A stretch of DNA of 64,000 nucleotides. Origin: Erythrobacter sp. (lineage in GTDB: Bacteria; Pseudomonadota; Alphaproteobacteria; Sphingomonadales; Sphingomonadaceae). The stretch covers positions 124,001 to 188,000 of the forward strand of contig NZ_CP136573.1 in the NCBI RefSeq assembly GCF_035194505.1. Reading direction: 5' to 3'. Made by a program: the position numbers and the translations under genes. The notes below the pieces were generated by a model. It saw only the letters and a list, made by a program, of their open reading frames with translations. It did no database searches and had not been told where the DNA came from. This document shows, piece by piece, positions 56,233 to 64,000 of this stretch (within the stretch, counting starts at the first letter, position 1; each line of letters starts with the position of its first letter).

Positions 56233-56639
56233 CGCTCGCGCTGATCCTCCCGCTGTTGCTGCAATCGGCGGAGCCTCCCGTGCCCGAATGGAACTGCGCC
56301 GATCCGCAATTCCAGCAGGAGATGAACTGGTGCGCGGGGCAGGACTACGAGGCCGCCGATGCTGCGCTCAACGCGCAATGGGCCATTACTGCCGAAGTGA
56401 TGAAGCAGCGCGATATCGAATGGGACGCGCTCGGCTCGTCTGACAAGCGCCCGGGCTTCTTCAGGAGCCTGCTCGAAGCCCAGCGCGGCTGGCTGCGCTA
56501 CCGCGACGCCCATTGCCGCACCGACGGCTACACCGCGCGCATGGGGAGCCTTGAACCCTTCCTCGTCGCCACCTGCAAGACCCGCCTCACCCGGATGCGC
56601 ACCGCAGAGCTGAAGGAACTGGTCGAAGTCCCCGGCTGA
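56229..56639 (+). CDS. LprI-like (DUF1311) secreted protein
   Basis: 136 residues with a short N-terminal signal segment (LALILPLLLQSAEPP). The lysozyme-inhibitor-LprI-type domain is visible: CADPQFQQEMNWCAGQDYEA, ADAALNAQW, LLEAQRGWLRYRDAHC, with four cysteines placed for two disulfides. Relatives inhibit lysozyme or are of unknown role in the periplasm. ATG overlaps the DUF3445 stop. Confidence 0.78.
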   Translation: MTLALILPLLLQSAEPPVPEWNCADPQFQQEMNWCAGQDYEAADAALNAQWAITAEVMKQRDIEWDALGSSDKRPGFFRSLLEAQRGWLRYRDAHCRTDGYTARMGSLEPFLVATCKTRLTRMRTAELKELVEVPG

Positions 56640-56726
56640 AGCCCCAAATCCGCTAGCTTGCCTGCCAGCCAAACCCTCGGCATAGCCGCTGGCAAGACAT
56701 GCCCCTTTGGAGAGAGGCCCAAACCC

Positions 56727-58781
56727 TTGTTTGCGAAAATCCTGATTGCCAACCGCGGCGAGATCGCCTGCCGGGTCATCACCACTGCCCGCAAGATGGG
56801 GATCAAGACCGTCGCGGTCTATTCCGATGCCGATGCGCGCGCGCCCTTTGTGGCGATGGCGGACGAGGCGGTGCATATCGGGCCGTCGCCTGCGGCCGAA
56901 AGCTATCTGATCGCCGACAAGATCATCGCCGCGTGCAAGCAGACCGGGGCCGAGGCTGTGCACCCGGGCTACGGCTTCCTCTCTGAACGCACCTCCTTCG
57001 CGGAAGCGCTGGCCAAGGAAGGCATCGCCTTCATCGGCCCGCCGGTGGGCGCAATCGCCGCGATGGGCGACAAGATCGAATCCAAGAAGCTGGCGAAAGA
57101 GGCGGGCGTCAATGTCGTCCCCGGTTTCGTCGGCGAGATCGAGGATACCGAGCACGCGGTGCGCATCTCCAACGAGATCGGCTATCCAGTGATGATGAAG
57201 GCCTCGGCCGGCGGCGGGGGCAAGGGGATGCGCCTCGCCTATAACGAGGCCGACGTGCGCGAGGGCTTTGAAAGCGTGAAGCGCGAGGGGCTCAATTCCT
57301 TCGGCGATGACCGCGTCTTCATCGAGAAGTTCATCCTCAACCCGCGCCACATCGAGATCCAGATCCTCGGCGATCAGCACGGTAACATCCTTTACCTCAA
57401 CGAGCGCGAATGCTCGATCCAGCGCCGCCACCAGAAGGTGGTCGAGGAAGCGCCGTCGCCCTTCGTCACGCCCAAGATGCGCAAGGCGATGGGCGAGCAA
57501 TGCGTCGCCCTGTCGCGCGCGGTGGGATATTACTCTGCGGGCACGGTCGAGCTGATCGTCAGCGGCGCGGACCCGACGGGGGAGAGCTTCTACTTCCTCG
57601 AAATGAACACCCGGCTTCAGGTCGAACACCCCGTCACCGAAGCGATCACCGGCATCGACCTTGTCGAGCAGATGATCCGCGTGGCCGCGGGCGAGAAGCT
57701 GGCCTTCACGCAGGACGATATCGGGATCGACGGCTGGGCGATCGAAAACCGCGTCTATGCCGAAGACCCCTATCGCGGCTTCCTGCCCTCCACCGGACGG
57801 CTGGTGCATTATTCGCCCCCGCTGGCCGGCTGGAGCGAGGACGAGACTGTCGCGGGCAAGGCGCGGCGCGGGGTTGCACGCGGCACCGGCTCGGTGCGGG
57901 TTGACGACGGCGTCTATGAAGGCGGCGAGGTTTCGCGCTTCTACGATCCGATGATTGCCAAGCTCATCACCTGGGCCCCCACCCGCGACGCAGCGGCGGA
58001 CCTTCAGATCGAGGCGCTCGACAATTTCCGCATCAAGGGGCTCGGCCATAACGTCGATTTCCTCTCCGCGATCATGCAGCACCCGCGCTTCCGCTCGGGC
58101 GAGCTCACAACGGGCTTCATCGCCGAGGAATATCCCGAAGGCTTCCACGGCGCGGCGACTGCGGATGATCTGAAGCGCATCCTCGCCGCGGTGTGCGCGG
58201 GCAATGAATTCTCCCTGCAATCACGCAGCCGCCACATCACCGGCCAGCTCGATGCGCCGCAGCCGGTGACGAGCGAATGGCTGGTGAAGCTGGGGGACGA
58301 GCGCTTCCACGTCAGCCTGCATGAAGGCCATGCGCTGGTGGATGGCGTGAAGGTCGAGGGCACCTGCACCTGGCGTCCGGGCATGGTGCAGGCCGAAGCG
58401 ACCGGATCGGTCGCGGGCGGCGAGACCTATCGCCTTGGCCTGATCGTCGAGCGCATCGGCAACCAGTGGAAGTTGACCACCCGCGGCGCGGCGCATAGCG
58501 CGCTGGTGATCCCGCAGCGGCTTGCACGGCATGAATCGCTGATGCTCGAAAAGATCCCACCCGATCTCTCGCGCCTCCTCATCTGCCCGATGCCCGGGAT
58601 GCTGGTGAAGCTGCACGTGGCCGAGGGCGACACCGTCCAGCCCGGCCAGCCGCTGGCGACCGTGGAGGCGATGAAGATGGAGAACATCCTGCGCGCCGAA
58701 AAGGAAGGCGTGATCGCCAAGATCAACGCCGCCGAGGGCGAAAGCCTGGCGGTGGATGCGGTGATCCTCGAACTGGAATAG
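56727..58781 (+). CDS. pccA: Propionyl-CoA carboxylase alpha subunit (biotin carboxylase + BCCP)
   Basis: 684 residues from the TTG at 56727 (MFAKILIANRGEIACRVI), preceded by GGAGAGAGGCCC. Biotin carboxylase with ATP-grasp loop KASAGGGGKGMRLA, RECSIQRRHQKVVEEAPS and FLEMNTRLQVEHPVTE, a BT linker domain typical of propionyl/acyl-CoA carboxylases, and a C-terminal biotinyl domain with the modified Lys in VEAMKMENI. It charges biotin with CO2 for PccB. Separated from pccB by 6.5 kb holding the epimerase, mutase and unrelated-looking genes. Confidence 0.95.
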   Translation: MFAKILIANRGEIACRVITTARKMGIKTVAVYSDADARAPFVAMADEAVHIGPSPAAESYLIADKIIAACKQTGAEAVHPGYGFLSERTSFAEALAKEGIAFIGPPVGAIAAMGDKIESKKLAKEAGVNVVPGFVGEIEDTEHAVRISNEIGYPVMMKASAGGGGKGMRLAYNEADVREGFESVKREGLNSFGDDRVFIEKFILNPRHIEIQILGDQHGNILYLNERECSIQRRHQKVVEEAPSPFVTPKMRKAMGEQCVALSRAVGYYSAGTVELIVSGADPTGESFYFLEMNTRLQVEHPVTEAITGIDLVEQMIRVAAGEKLAFTQDDIGIDGWAIENRVYAEDPYRGFLPSTGRLVHYSPPLAGWSEDETVAGKARRGVARGTGSVRVDDGVYEGGEVSRFYDPMIAKLITWAPTRDAAADLQIEALDNFRIKGLGHNVDFLSAIMQHPRFRSGELTTGFIAEEYPEGFHGAATADDLKRILAAVCAGNEFSLQSRSRHITGQLDAPQPVTSEWLVKLGDERFHVSLHEGHALVDGVKVEGTCTWRPGMVQAEATGSVAGGETYRLGLIVERIGNQWKLTTRGAAHSALVIPQRLARHESLMLEKIPPDLSRLLICPMPGMLVKLHVAEGDTVQPGQPLATVEAMKMENILRAEKEGVIAKINAAEGESLAVDAVILELE

Positions 58782-58800
58782 GGCGCGAAAAGGCGCGCCC
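58781..58800. terminator. Weak terminator-like hairpin after pccA
   Basis: GGGCGCG (58781-58787) pairs with CGCGCCC (58794-58800) around AAAAGG, between the convergent pccA and the next minus-strand gene. There is no T run, so efficiency is doubtful. Confidence 0.4.
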
Positions 58801-58808
58801 TCCCAGCG

Positions 58809-59258
58809 TTAGAAGTCGCTCTTGAAGCTGATGTTCGAGTAGGTCCAGCCCTTGGGCAGGCGGTCAACTTCGAACAGCCAGCGCACCAGCAAGTCGCGGT
58901 GCTGGCAGACATAGCTGGTGGTGATCCGCAGGCTGGAACGGTAGCTCTGCTCCAGACCCACGCATTGCTCCGGCTTGCCATAGGTCGCAACGAGGCTTTC
59001 GTACTGGGTGACCAGCAGATTGATCTGGCTGGTTTTTTCGGCGAGCAGGGCATTCTCGCTCAAGGCAGCGCGCAAGGTCGGCGTTCCCTTGTTGGCGATG
59101 ATGTCCGCAATCAGCGCATCGGTTTTCTTGCGCACGTCCCCGAAATCGAGCGGCGTGGGGGCTGACAATTCCTCGGGTGTGTTCGCCCACGCTTGCGCGG
59201 GCAGGCCCAGGGCGAGCATTGCGAGGCCGAGGCGGGCAGGCGAAAGCGAACGGGACAT
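58809..59258 (-). CDS. Small secreted hypothetical protein
   Basis: 149 residues with a clear signal peptide (cleavage near AQAWAN). The mature part is mostly helical (RKKTDALIADIIANK, SENALLAEKTSQINLLVTQY) with two cysteines (EQCVGLEQ and YVCQHRDLL) that may pair, and ends RLPKGWTYSNISFKSDF. No family recognised. It is divergent from a 93-residue gene across a 595-bp intergenic region. Confidence 0.65.
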   Translation of the reverse strand: MSRSLSPARLGLAMLALGLPAQAWANTPEELSAPTPLDFGDVRKKTDALIADIIANKGTPTLRAALSENALLAEKTSQINLLVTQYESLVATYGKPEQCVGLEQSYRSSLRITTSYVCQHRDLLVRWLFEVDRLPKGWTYSNISFKSDF

Positions 59259-59852
59259 TGCGACCTCCGGATCAGGGGTGCGGACAGGTGTGGCAGCGCT
59301 GCTAAGTGCTTGGCCAGACTGCCCGGAGCGATTTCCACGCCTTCCGCATCGTGCCCCCGCGCTGCTTTCCTACCCGCCGCATTTTCGGCATGGGAAAGCT
59401 CCGGCGGGATGTTTTTCAGGGATTTTTCGCTGATTTTGGCGGCGAAGTTGGGATCCGTCTCGGGCAAGCCAACAAAAGCGTTGTTTCAGACCCCTGCCAG
59501 ACCCCCGCCAGACCCCCTCCAGCCTCGATTTGACCCCAAGTTAGCCCCCACTTGACCCCCGCTTGGCACCCCTTTGACCCCCCTTTTGTCGACTGTCCGG
59601 CGCCCTTTGTCTCCACTCAAGCGGCGCTTGACGGGTGCAGGGCGGGGGCGTTTCATGCGTCAAGCAGAATTATTGCTGCGGCCGCCGGAAACAAACTTAC
59701 GCGCCTTGTTGTAGATTCGCGCCAGACTGTTGATGAACCGCCCGATTTCGCGCTCCACCCTGCCCTACAGGGCCTTGTTGCGAGACACTTTCCCATGCCG
59801 AGTCGCGGTATTTCCCGCGCACGGGATTGAATCTCAGTCGGAGGATTTGATC
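59259..59852. other. 595-bp intergenic region with tandem repeat and palindrome
   Basis: No supportable gene. It holds the 11-bp tandem repeat (59487-59585), an 8-bp palindrome GCTTGACG (59626-59633) / CGTCAAGC (59658-59665), and just before the next gene the ribosome site GGAGG (59840-59844). The region lies between divergent genes and should contain both promoters. Confidence 0.6.
59487..59585. repeat. Nine degenerate 11-bp tandem repeats with phased C-tracts
   Basis: Reading in 11-base units from 59487: CAGACCCCTGC, CAGACCCCCGC, CAGACCCCCTC, CAGCCTCGATT, TGACCCCAAGT, TAGCCCCCACT, TGACCCCCGCT, TGGCACCCCTT, TGACCCCCCTT. Eight of nine carry a run of four to six C, spaced one helical turn apart; unit 4 is the most degenerate. 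The minus strand is therefore a series of G-runs with 5-8-base loops, a strong G-quadruplex candidate. Period 11 is not a multiple of 3, so it is not a coding repeat. Confidence 0.85.
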
Positions 59853-60134
59853 ATGGCACATACGGGCACCGGCTTTTTCGATCGGAAAGGCCATTTCTTC
59901 AAATCAGCGCGCGATGCGACGGTGAGCGATCTGGCAGCATTGCTCGGGCAGATCGGCGAGGGCGAGAGCCTTGCGCCGGGGATTGCCTATACGCTGCTCG
60001 AACGCCGCACCGAGATCGAGCGTCTCTTTGCCGAGCATGACAAAATGCTCGAGGAAGAGGCGGCGATGAAGGCTGCGCGGCAGGGCGAGGCGATGGACAA
60101 CGTCGCCAAGCTGCCGAGCCGTCCGGCGGTCTGA
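59853..60134 (+). CDS. Small hypothetical protein
   Basis: 93 residues from the ATG at 59853, preceded by GGAGG at ideal spacing. Sequence starts MAHTGTGFFDRKGHFFKS, continues with a helical middle (ATVSDLAALLGQIGEGESL) and a coiled-coil-like Glu/Ala-rich segment (RRTEIERLFAEHDKMLEEEA). Cytosolic; no domain recognised. The unusual upstream repeat makes its regulation of interest. Confidence 0.7.
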   Translation: MAHTGTGFFDRKGHFFKSARDATVSDLAALLGQIGEGESLAPGIAYTLLERRTEIERLFAEHDKMLEEEAAMKAARQGEAMDNVAKLPSRPAV

Positions 60135-60144
60135 ACCGGCCTCC

Positions 60145-60609
60145 TCAATCCAGTGCCAGATGGAGGCACTGGTTGAAGTCGGTGAGAGTGTAGTCGGCGA
60201 AAGCTGCGCCGTTCACGAAACCGCGCCGCCGGTAGAGCGCGAGCGCCGGTTCGAAGGCGGGGCCGGTGCCGGTTTCAAGGCTGATCGTTTTGAAGCCCGC
60301 AAGCCGCGCTTGGGTGATGATGGTTTCGAGCAGAGCGGCGGCAATGCCTTGTCGCAAATACTCAGGATGCGTCCGCATCGATTTGATTTCGCAGGATTTA
60401 TCGTCCAGCCTTTTGAGCGCGCCGATGGCCGCGACACGGCCTTCGACGTAGGCAGCCCACACGCACACGCCCTCGGCCTGAAGTCCTGAAAGGTCGAGCG
60501 CGAAGCTGAGGCCCGGGGGCGAGCCTTCCAGCATCGCGCGCTGGTGGTAGGCGATCAGCGCCTGCACCTCGGGGTCCTCCAGATCTGCGACCTCGATCCG
60601 CATCGTCAT
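60145..60609 (-). CDS. GNAT family N-acetyltransferase
   Basis: 154 residues; ATG at 60609 overlaps the upstream stop (ATGA). Acetyl-CoA binding motif SMRTHPEYLRQGIAAALLE and the later YRRRGFVNGAAFADY are typical of GNAT enzymes. Substrate unknown. Last gene of the aroK-aroB-cyclase string. Confidence 0.88.
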   Translation of the reverse strand: MTMRIEVADLEDPEVQALIAYHQRAMLEGSPPGLSFALDLSGLQAEGVCVWAAYVEGRVAAIGALKRLDDKSCEIKSMRTHPEYLRQGIAAALLETIITQARLAGFKTISLETGTGPAFEPALALYRRRGFVNGAAFADYTLTDFNQCLHLALD

Positions 60610-61376
60610 TCGTCGATCATCGCCACCGCGCGGATCCAGCCTGCGCTGGCCCTTTCGATCTTCACCGGAAAGCAGCTCACCATGAAGCCGTGGGGCGGCA
60701 GTGCGGCGAGATTGGCAAGCTTTTCAATCTGGTAATAGGGCCGGATGCGCCCGGCCTTGTGGCCTTCCCAGATGATCGAGGGGTCGCGGGTTTCGGCCCA
60801 GCGCTTGGCGGTATGGCTGAAAGGCGCGTCCCAGCTCCAGGCGTCAGTGCCGACCACCTCGACGCCGTTTTCGGTGAGCCACAAGGTCGCCTCCGCGCCG
60901 AGGCCTACGCCCTGATCGGTGAAATTGTCGGTGCCGTAGATCGCGCCCGATTGCACCAGCACGATGTCGAGCGGCTGGAGGTCATATCCGATCCGCGCGA
61001 GCTCCGCCTCGACCTCGGCCGCGCTCACCACATGGCCGTGGGGGAGGTGCGAGAAATCGAGCTTCACGCCCGGACGGAAGAAGCGGTCGAGCGGGGCCTC
61101 GTCGATGCTGGGGGCGGGAGAGGCGCCTGAGTCCGTGGTCGAATGGAAGTGCCACGGCGCGTCCATGTGGGTGCCGTTATGCGTTGAAAGTTCGACGAAT
61201 TCTACCGCCCAGCCTTCGCCATCGGGCAGGTCCTCGCGGGTGAGGCCGGGGAAGAACATCGCGATCTGCTCCCACGTGCTCTCGTGGGTCATATAGGTCA
61301 CCTTGGGGCGCATCACCTCGGGATCGGAGATGACGGCGTTGGTGATCGGGATCGAGAGATCGACGAAGCGGGTCAT
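60606..61376 (-). CDS. Cyclase/kynurenine-formamidase-like hydrolase
   Basis: 256 residues; ATG overlaps the aroB stop. The metal-binding motif HNGTHMDAPWHF defines the cyclase family, with DLSIPITN at the N-terminus and a second motif in GTDAWSWDAPFS. Family members include bacterial kynurenine formamidase KynB, polyketide cyclases and other amidases; no other tryptophan-catabolic gene is near, so the substrate stays open. Confidence 0.85.
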   Translation of the reverse strand: MTRFVDLSIPITNAVISDPEVMRPKVTYMTHESTWEQIAMFFPGLTREDLPDGEGWAVEFVELSTHNGTHMDAPWHFHSTTDSGASPAPSIDEAPLDRFFRPGVKLDFSHLPHGHVVSAAEVEAELARIGYDLQPLDIVLVQSGAIYGTDNFTDQGVGLGAEATLWLTENGVEVVGTDAWSWDAPFSHTAKRWAETRDPSIIWEGHKAGRIRPYYQIEKLANLAALPPHGFMVSCFPVKIERASAGWIRAVAMIDE

Positions 61377-62494
61377 GCGGCAAGCTCCGCGTCGAGGAAC
61401 GCGGCAATGTCGGCGAGATCAACGTCGCGCGCGACATAGGCCTCGCCCAGAGCGCGCAGCAGCAGGAAGGGCAGGGTGGTGCCTTCGGCCTTCTTGTCGT
61501 GACGCATGTGATCGACCAGCGCCGCGCCGTCGCAGGTGAGGCCGAGGGGCGCGAGACTTGCAGGCAGGCCCGCCGCAGCAATCGCGCCGCCCGCGCGCGC
61601 GGCATCCTCTGCCGAAATCTCTCCGCGCCGCGCCGAATATTTCGCCGCCAGCACCATGCCGAGCGCGACCGCCTCGCCGTGGAGCAGGCGGTCGGAAAAG
61701 CCCGTCTCCGCTTCCAGCGCATGGCCGAAGGTGTGGCCGAGATTGAGCAGGGCGCGCAGGTAGAGCGTCTCGCGCTCGTCCTCGGCAACGATCCGCGCCT
61801 TCATCGCGATGCTGGTGGCAATCGCGTGTTCGAGCGCCTGAGGTTCGCGCGCCAGTACCTTGTTTCCATTGGCTTCCAGCCACGCGAAAAACACCGCATC
61901 GCCGAGCAGGCCGTACTTCAGCACCTCGGCATAGCCGGCGCGCATTTCGCGGTCCGGCAGGGTGGCGAGCACCAGCGGGTCGATCAGCACCAGAGAGGGC
62001 TGGTGGAAGGCGCCGATCAGGTTCTTGCCTGCGCGCGTGTTGATCGCGGTCTTGCCGCCGACCGAGGAGTCCACCTGCGCGAGCAGCGTGGTCGGCACCT
62101 GCACGAAACCCACTCCGCGCTTGGTGATGGCGCAGGCGAAGCCGACGAGATCGCCCACCACCCCGCCGCCCAGCGCAATCACGTGATCCTTGCGGGTGAC
62201 GCCAAGGGCAAGCAGCCTGTCGGTCAGGCGTTCGAGCACGGGCCACGTCTTGGCATCCTCGCCCGGCTCCACCACGAACCATTCGGCGCCGTATCCGCCC
62301 GCGGCAAGGCTCGCCTCCAGCGCGGCGTGATAGAGGCGGTGGGTGTTGGTATCGGCCACCACCGGCACCTTGCGCGCGCCCCCGGCATAGCCTTTGAGGA
62401 AGGGCGCAGCGGCCTCGGCAAAGCGCGCCAGCAGGCCTTCTGCGATCACCACCTCATAGGGGCGCCCGGCCAGCGCGACGGGAATTACAGCCAT
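61373..62494 (-). CDS. aroB: 3-dehydroquinate synthase
   Basis: 373 residues. NAD-binding GGGVVGDLVGFACAITKRG, VPTTLLAQVDSSVGGKTAIN, and metal ligands in AEVLKYGLLGD, LNLGHTFGHALE and HGEAVALGM are all present. It cyclises DAHP to 3-dehydroquinate in the shikimate pathway. It overlaps the aroK stop by 10 bases. Confidence 0.96.
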   Translation of the reverse strand: MAVIPVALAGRPYEVVIAEGLLARFAEAAAPFLKGYAGGARKVPVVADTNTHRLYHAALEASLAAGGYGAEWFVVEPGEDAKTWPVLERLTDRLLALGVTRKDHVIALGGGVVGDLVGFACAITKRGVGFVQVPTTLLAQVDSSVGGKTAINTRAGKNLIGAFHQPSLVLIDPLVLATLPDREMRAGYAEVLKYGLLGDAVFFAWLEANGNKVLAREPQALEHAIATSIAMKARIVAEDERETLYLRALLNLGHTFGHALEAETGFSDRLLHGEAVALGMVLAAKYSARRGEISAEDAARAGGAIAAAGLPASLAPLGLTCDGAALVDHMRHDKKAEGTTLPFLLLRALGEAYVARDVDLADIAAFLDAELAA

Positions 62495-63060
62495 TGATCA
62501 ATCGCCTCGAGGATAGCGCGGGCGGTATCGGCGTGGGGGCCGTTATCGCTGCGCACGCGGATGGGGGCCTCGGCATAGAAGGGCGCGCGCTCGGCGGCGA
62601 GGCGGGTGAGGATTTCGCGGGGGTCGCCGTTCCTGAGCAAGGGCCGCGTGTTGCGCCGCGCGGTGCGCTCCACCAGCGTATCGATATCGGCGTCGATCCA
62701 CACCGCGATGCCACGTTCGAGGATCAGCGCGCGGGTCGCCGGATCGACGAAAGCGCCTCCGCCGGTGGCGATCACGCCGTGGCCTTCCTCGATCAGGCGG
62801 GCAATCACGCGCCGCTCGCCGTCGCGGAAATAGGGCTCGCCGAACTGGGCGAAGATTTCCGCGATGGAGAGCTGTGCAGCCTCGACGATCGCCTCGTCGG
62901 CATCGACGAAATCGCGCTTCAGCAGCCCGGCCAGCTTGCGGCCGACGGTGGACTTGCCGACCCCCATCAGCCCCACCAGCACCACCGGACGGGTGATGCG
63001 CTGAGCCAGCCCTGCCAGATCGGCAGGCTGGTGATCGGGTGAGAGCGATGCAGCGGACAT
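62485..63060 (-). CDS. aroK: Shikimate kinase
   Basis: 191 residues from the ATG at 63060; the frame is open upstream but reads antisense to other genes. Walker A GLMGVGKSTVGRKLA, DADEAIV, FAQFGEPYFRDGERRVI and GGGAFVDP are the family motifs. It phosphorylates shikimate with ATP. First gene of aroK-aroB-cyclase-GNAT. Confidence 0.96.
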   Translation of the reverse strand: MSAASLSPDHQPADLAGLAQRITRPVVLVGLMGVGKSTVGRKLAGLLKRDFVDADEAIVEAAQLSIAEIFAQFGEPYFRDGERRVIARLIEEGHGVIATGGGAFVDPATRALILERGIAVWIDADIDTLVERTARRNTRPLLRNGDPREILTRLAAERAPFYAEAPIRVRSDNGPHADTARAILEAIDQWL

Positions 63061-63098
63061 TGCCGCACGGCCTATAGATGGGCTAGGGCGCGTGCAAT

Positions 63099-63299
63099 AT
63101 GCCAAACCTTGCCCGCCCCGTGCCCGCCCGGCAGATTCTCTCGCGCGAACCGGCGCAGAGGATGCGCGTGCCGCGTGGGCGGGTGGTGGCGGGTGTGCTG
63201 GTGCTGCTGGCGCTGGTGGCGCTCGCGTGGATGGATGGCGGGGAAGAGCCGCTCCATCCGATTGCGCAGGAGATCGAACTTCCCGGAGCCGCGCGATGA
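63099..63299 (+). CDS. Small membrane protein
   Basis: 66 residues with one membrane helix (VVAGVLVLLALVALAWMDG) after a basic N-terminus (REPAQRMRVPRGR), so probably anchored with the tail outside. No family recognised. Its stop overlaps the ATG of the next gene, which supports it being real. Divergent from aroK with 38 bp between starts. Confidence 0.55.
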   Translation: MPNLARPVPARQILSREPAQRMRVPRGRVVAGVLVLLALVALAWMDGGEEPLHPIAQEIELPGAAR

Positions 63300-64000
63300 G
63301 CCGTTCGGGGAGCCGCGCTAAGTTTGCCCTTGCTGCCTCTGTCCTCGCTCTGGGCATTGGCGGTGCGATCGCCGGGGCGGGTCTTGCCGGCATGGCGAGC
63401 GCGCAGGGCAAGCCCGAATCGATCCTCCCCCCGGGATTTGACGATCCCGCCCCCGCGCCGCGTCCTGCGCCCGCGCCTGCGCAGCGCCCTGCACAGGGCC
63501 CTTCGCAGCCGACTGTGACCCGCCCCTCCACCGGCACGCAACCGGGCGTGGCAGGGCCGGGCACTGTCTTCCCCGGCACGGGGCCGGCCATGCCGGTCGA
63601 TGCGCCGCCGCTGCCATCGATCACCCGCGACGAACTCGCGCGCCTGCCGACGCTCGAACAGCTCGAAAACATGTCGACCGAGGAACTTGACCAGCTGCTC
63701 GGGCTGAAGCCGCGTTCGGACATGCCCTCGGGCGCGCGCCGGGCGCTGACCCGCGTGGGCGTGCTGGCGGTGGAGGAGGGCGGTCTGCCGCCGCGTGCGC
63801 TCGCCAACCAGCCCGAAGCGCTGGTGCGGGCGGTGCTCGCGGGCAACAAGGGTCCGCTGGTGTCGCGCTGGGGGCATATCCTGCTGCGCCGCACGCTGGC
63901 GAGCCGCATGGCCGCGCCGCTCGGCATGGACCCTATAGACTTTGCCGCCTTGCGCGTCGGTCTGCTTGACCGGATCGGCGAATATGCCGTCGCCCGCGCG
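63296..64000 (+). CDS. Secreted Pro-rich protein, 3' truncated by the window
   Basis: 235 codons visible from the ATG at 63296 (overlaps the preceding stop), open to the window end. An N-terminal signal segment (residues about 10-36, ending ASAQG) is followed by a Pro/Ala/Gly-rich linker of about 65 residues (PAPAPAQRPAQGPSQP) and a helical domain (LPTLEQLENMSTEELDQLLG, later RWGHILLRRTLASRM). No family recognised from this fragment; exported or periplasmic. Confidence 0.7.
   Translation, partial: MSRSGSRAKFALAASVLALGIGGAIAGAGLAGMASAQGKPESILPPGFDDPAPAPRPAPAPAQRPAQGPSQPTVTRPSTGTQPGVAGPGTVFPGTGPAMPVDAPPLPSITRDELARLPTLEQLENMSTEELDQLLGLKPRSDMPSGARRALTRVGVLAVEEGGLPPRALANQPEALVRAVLAGNKGPLVSRWGHILLRRTLASRMAAPLGMDPIDFAALRVGLLDRIGEYAVARA

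Noticed and set aside
59193..59555. 120-codon plus frame running into the 11-bp repeats
   Set aside because: The repeat period is 11, not a multiple of 3, the frame gives a Pro-rich low-complexity end, and no ribosome site precedes it.

Overview
The window is high-GC DNA, densely packed with genes, and looks like an alphaproteobacterial chromosome, most likely Sphingomonadales and probably an Erythrobacter/Porphyrobacter-type member of the Erythrobacteraceae. The signs are a C4-pathway 5-aminolevulinate synthase, a large TonB-dependent receptor, carboxynorspermidine-type polyamine genes, BtaA/BtaB betaine-lipid genes, the lepB-rnc-era order, and several intergenic palindromes of the kind common in sphingomonads (core word AGCTTGTCGAAG). 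The genus is inference. No tRNA, rRNA, CRISPR array, prophage or complete insertion sequence was seen. Most genes sit in tight co-directional strings with ATGA or GTGA start/stop overlaps, and three convergent pairs end inside one shared 4-base CTAG/CTAA.

Layout. 0-5.8 kb: a membrane operon of DUF58 (cut by the window edge), BatA-like, DUF4175-like and large membrane proteins, probably the lower half of a MoxR/Bat-type locus. 5.9-10.7 kb: a patatin-like lipoprotein, a bidirectional terminator and a TonB-dependent receptor. 11-15.2 kb: an acyl-CoA dehydrogenase resembling methylsuccinyl-CoA dehydrogenase, a single-domain response regulator, a protein-tyrosine/serine phosphatase and thioredoxin reductase. 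15.2-19.1 kb (minus): two tandem MAPEG proteins, btaB-btaA and a threonine/serine dehydratase. 19.2-26.4 kb: carboxynorspermidine dehydrogenase, an NHL-repeat lipoprotein, carboxynorspermidine decarboxylase, a YbjN-like secreted protein, DUF3137, LemA and a type III ornithine decarboxylase. 26.4-29.3 kb (minus): nitroreductase, hemA, murI. 29.5-36.3 kb: plsY, dprA, two membrane proteins, topA, a small protein and a CheY-like regulator. 36.3-40.8 kb (minus): a secreted histidine phosphatase, a vanadium-haloperoxidase/PAP2-like protein, and era-rnc-lepB. 40.8-47.5 kb: pgi, two small secreted TonB-C-like proteins, a DEAD-box helicase, glutathione reductase and an SDR. 47.5-48.6 kb (minus): an FAD oxidoreductase.

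48.7-58.8 kb is the most coherent metabolic block: pccB, methylmalonyl-CoA epimerase, an enoyl-CoA hydratase, methylmalonyl-CoA mutase and pccA, all on the plus strand. Together they take propionyl-CoA to succinyl-CoA. The block is interrupted by apparent passengers: a visibly AT-richer gene resembling orphan CdiI-type immunity proteins, a 54-59-residue Cys-rich protein, an esterase, a DUF3445 protein and an LprI-like protein. Palindromic repeats lie at three of its joints. 58.8-64 kb: a small secreted protein; a 595-bp intergenic region holding nine 11-bp tandem repeats of phased C-tracts; a 93-residue unknown; aroK-aroB-cyclase-GNAT on the minus strand; and, running off the right edge, a small membrane protein followed by a secreted Pro-rich protein.

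The features most worth following up are the 11-bp phased repeat (59487-59585), the orphan immunity-like gene inside the propionyl-CoA operon (50198-50557), the unannotated Cys-rich microprotein (54287-54466), and the palindromic elements that abut several ribosome-binding regions.
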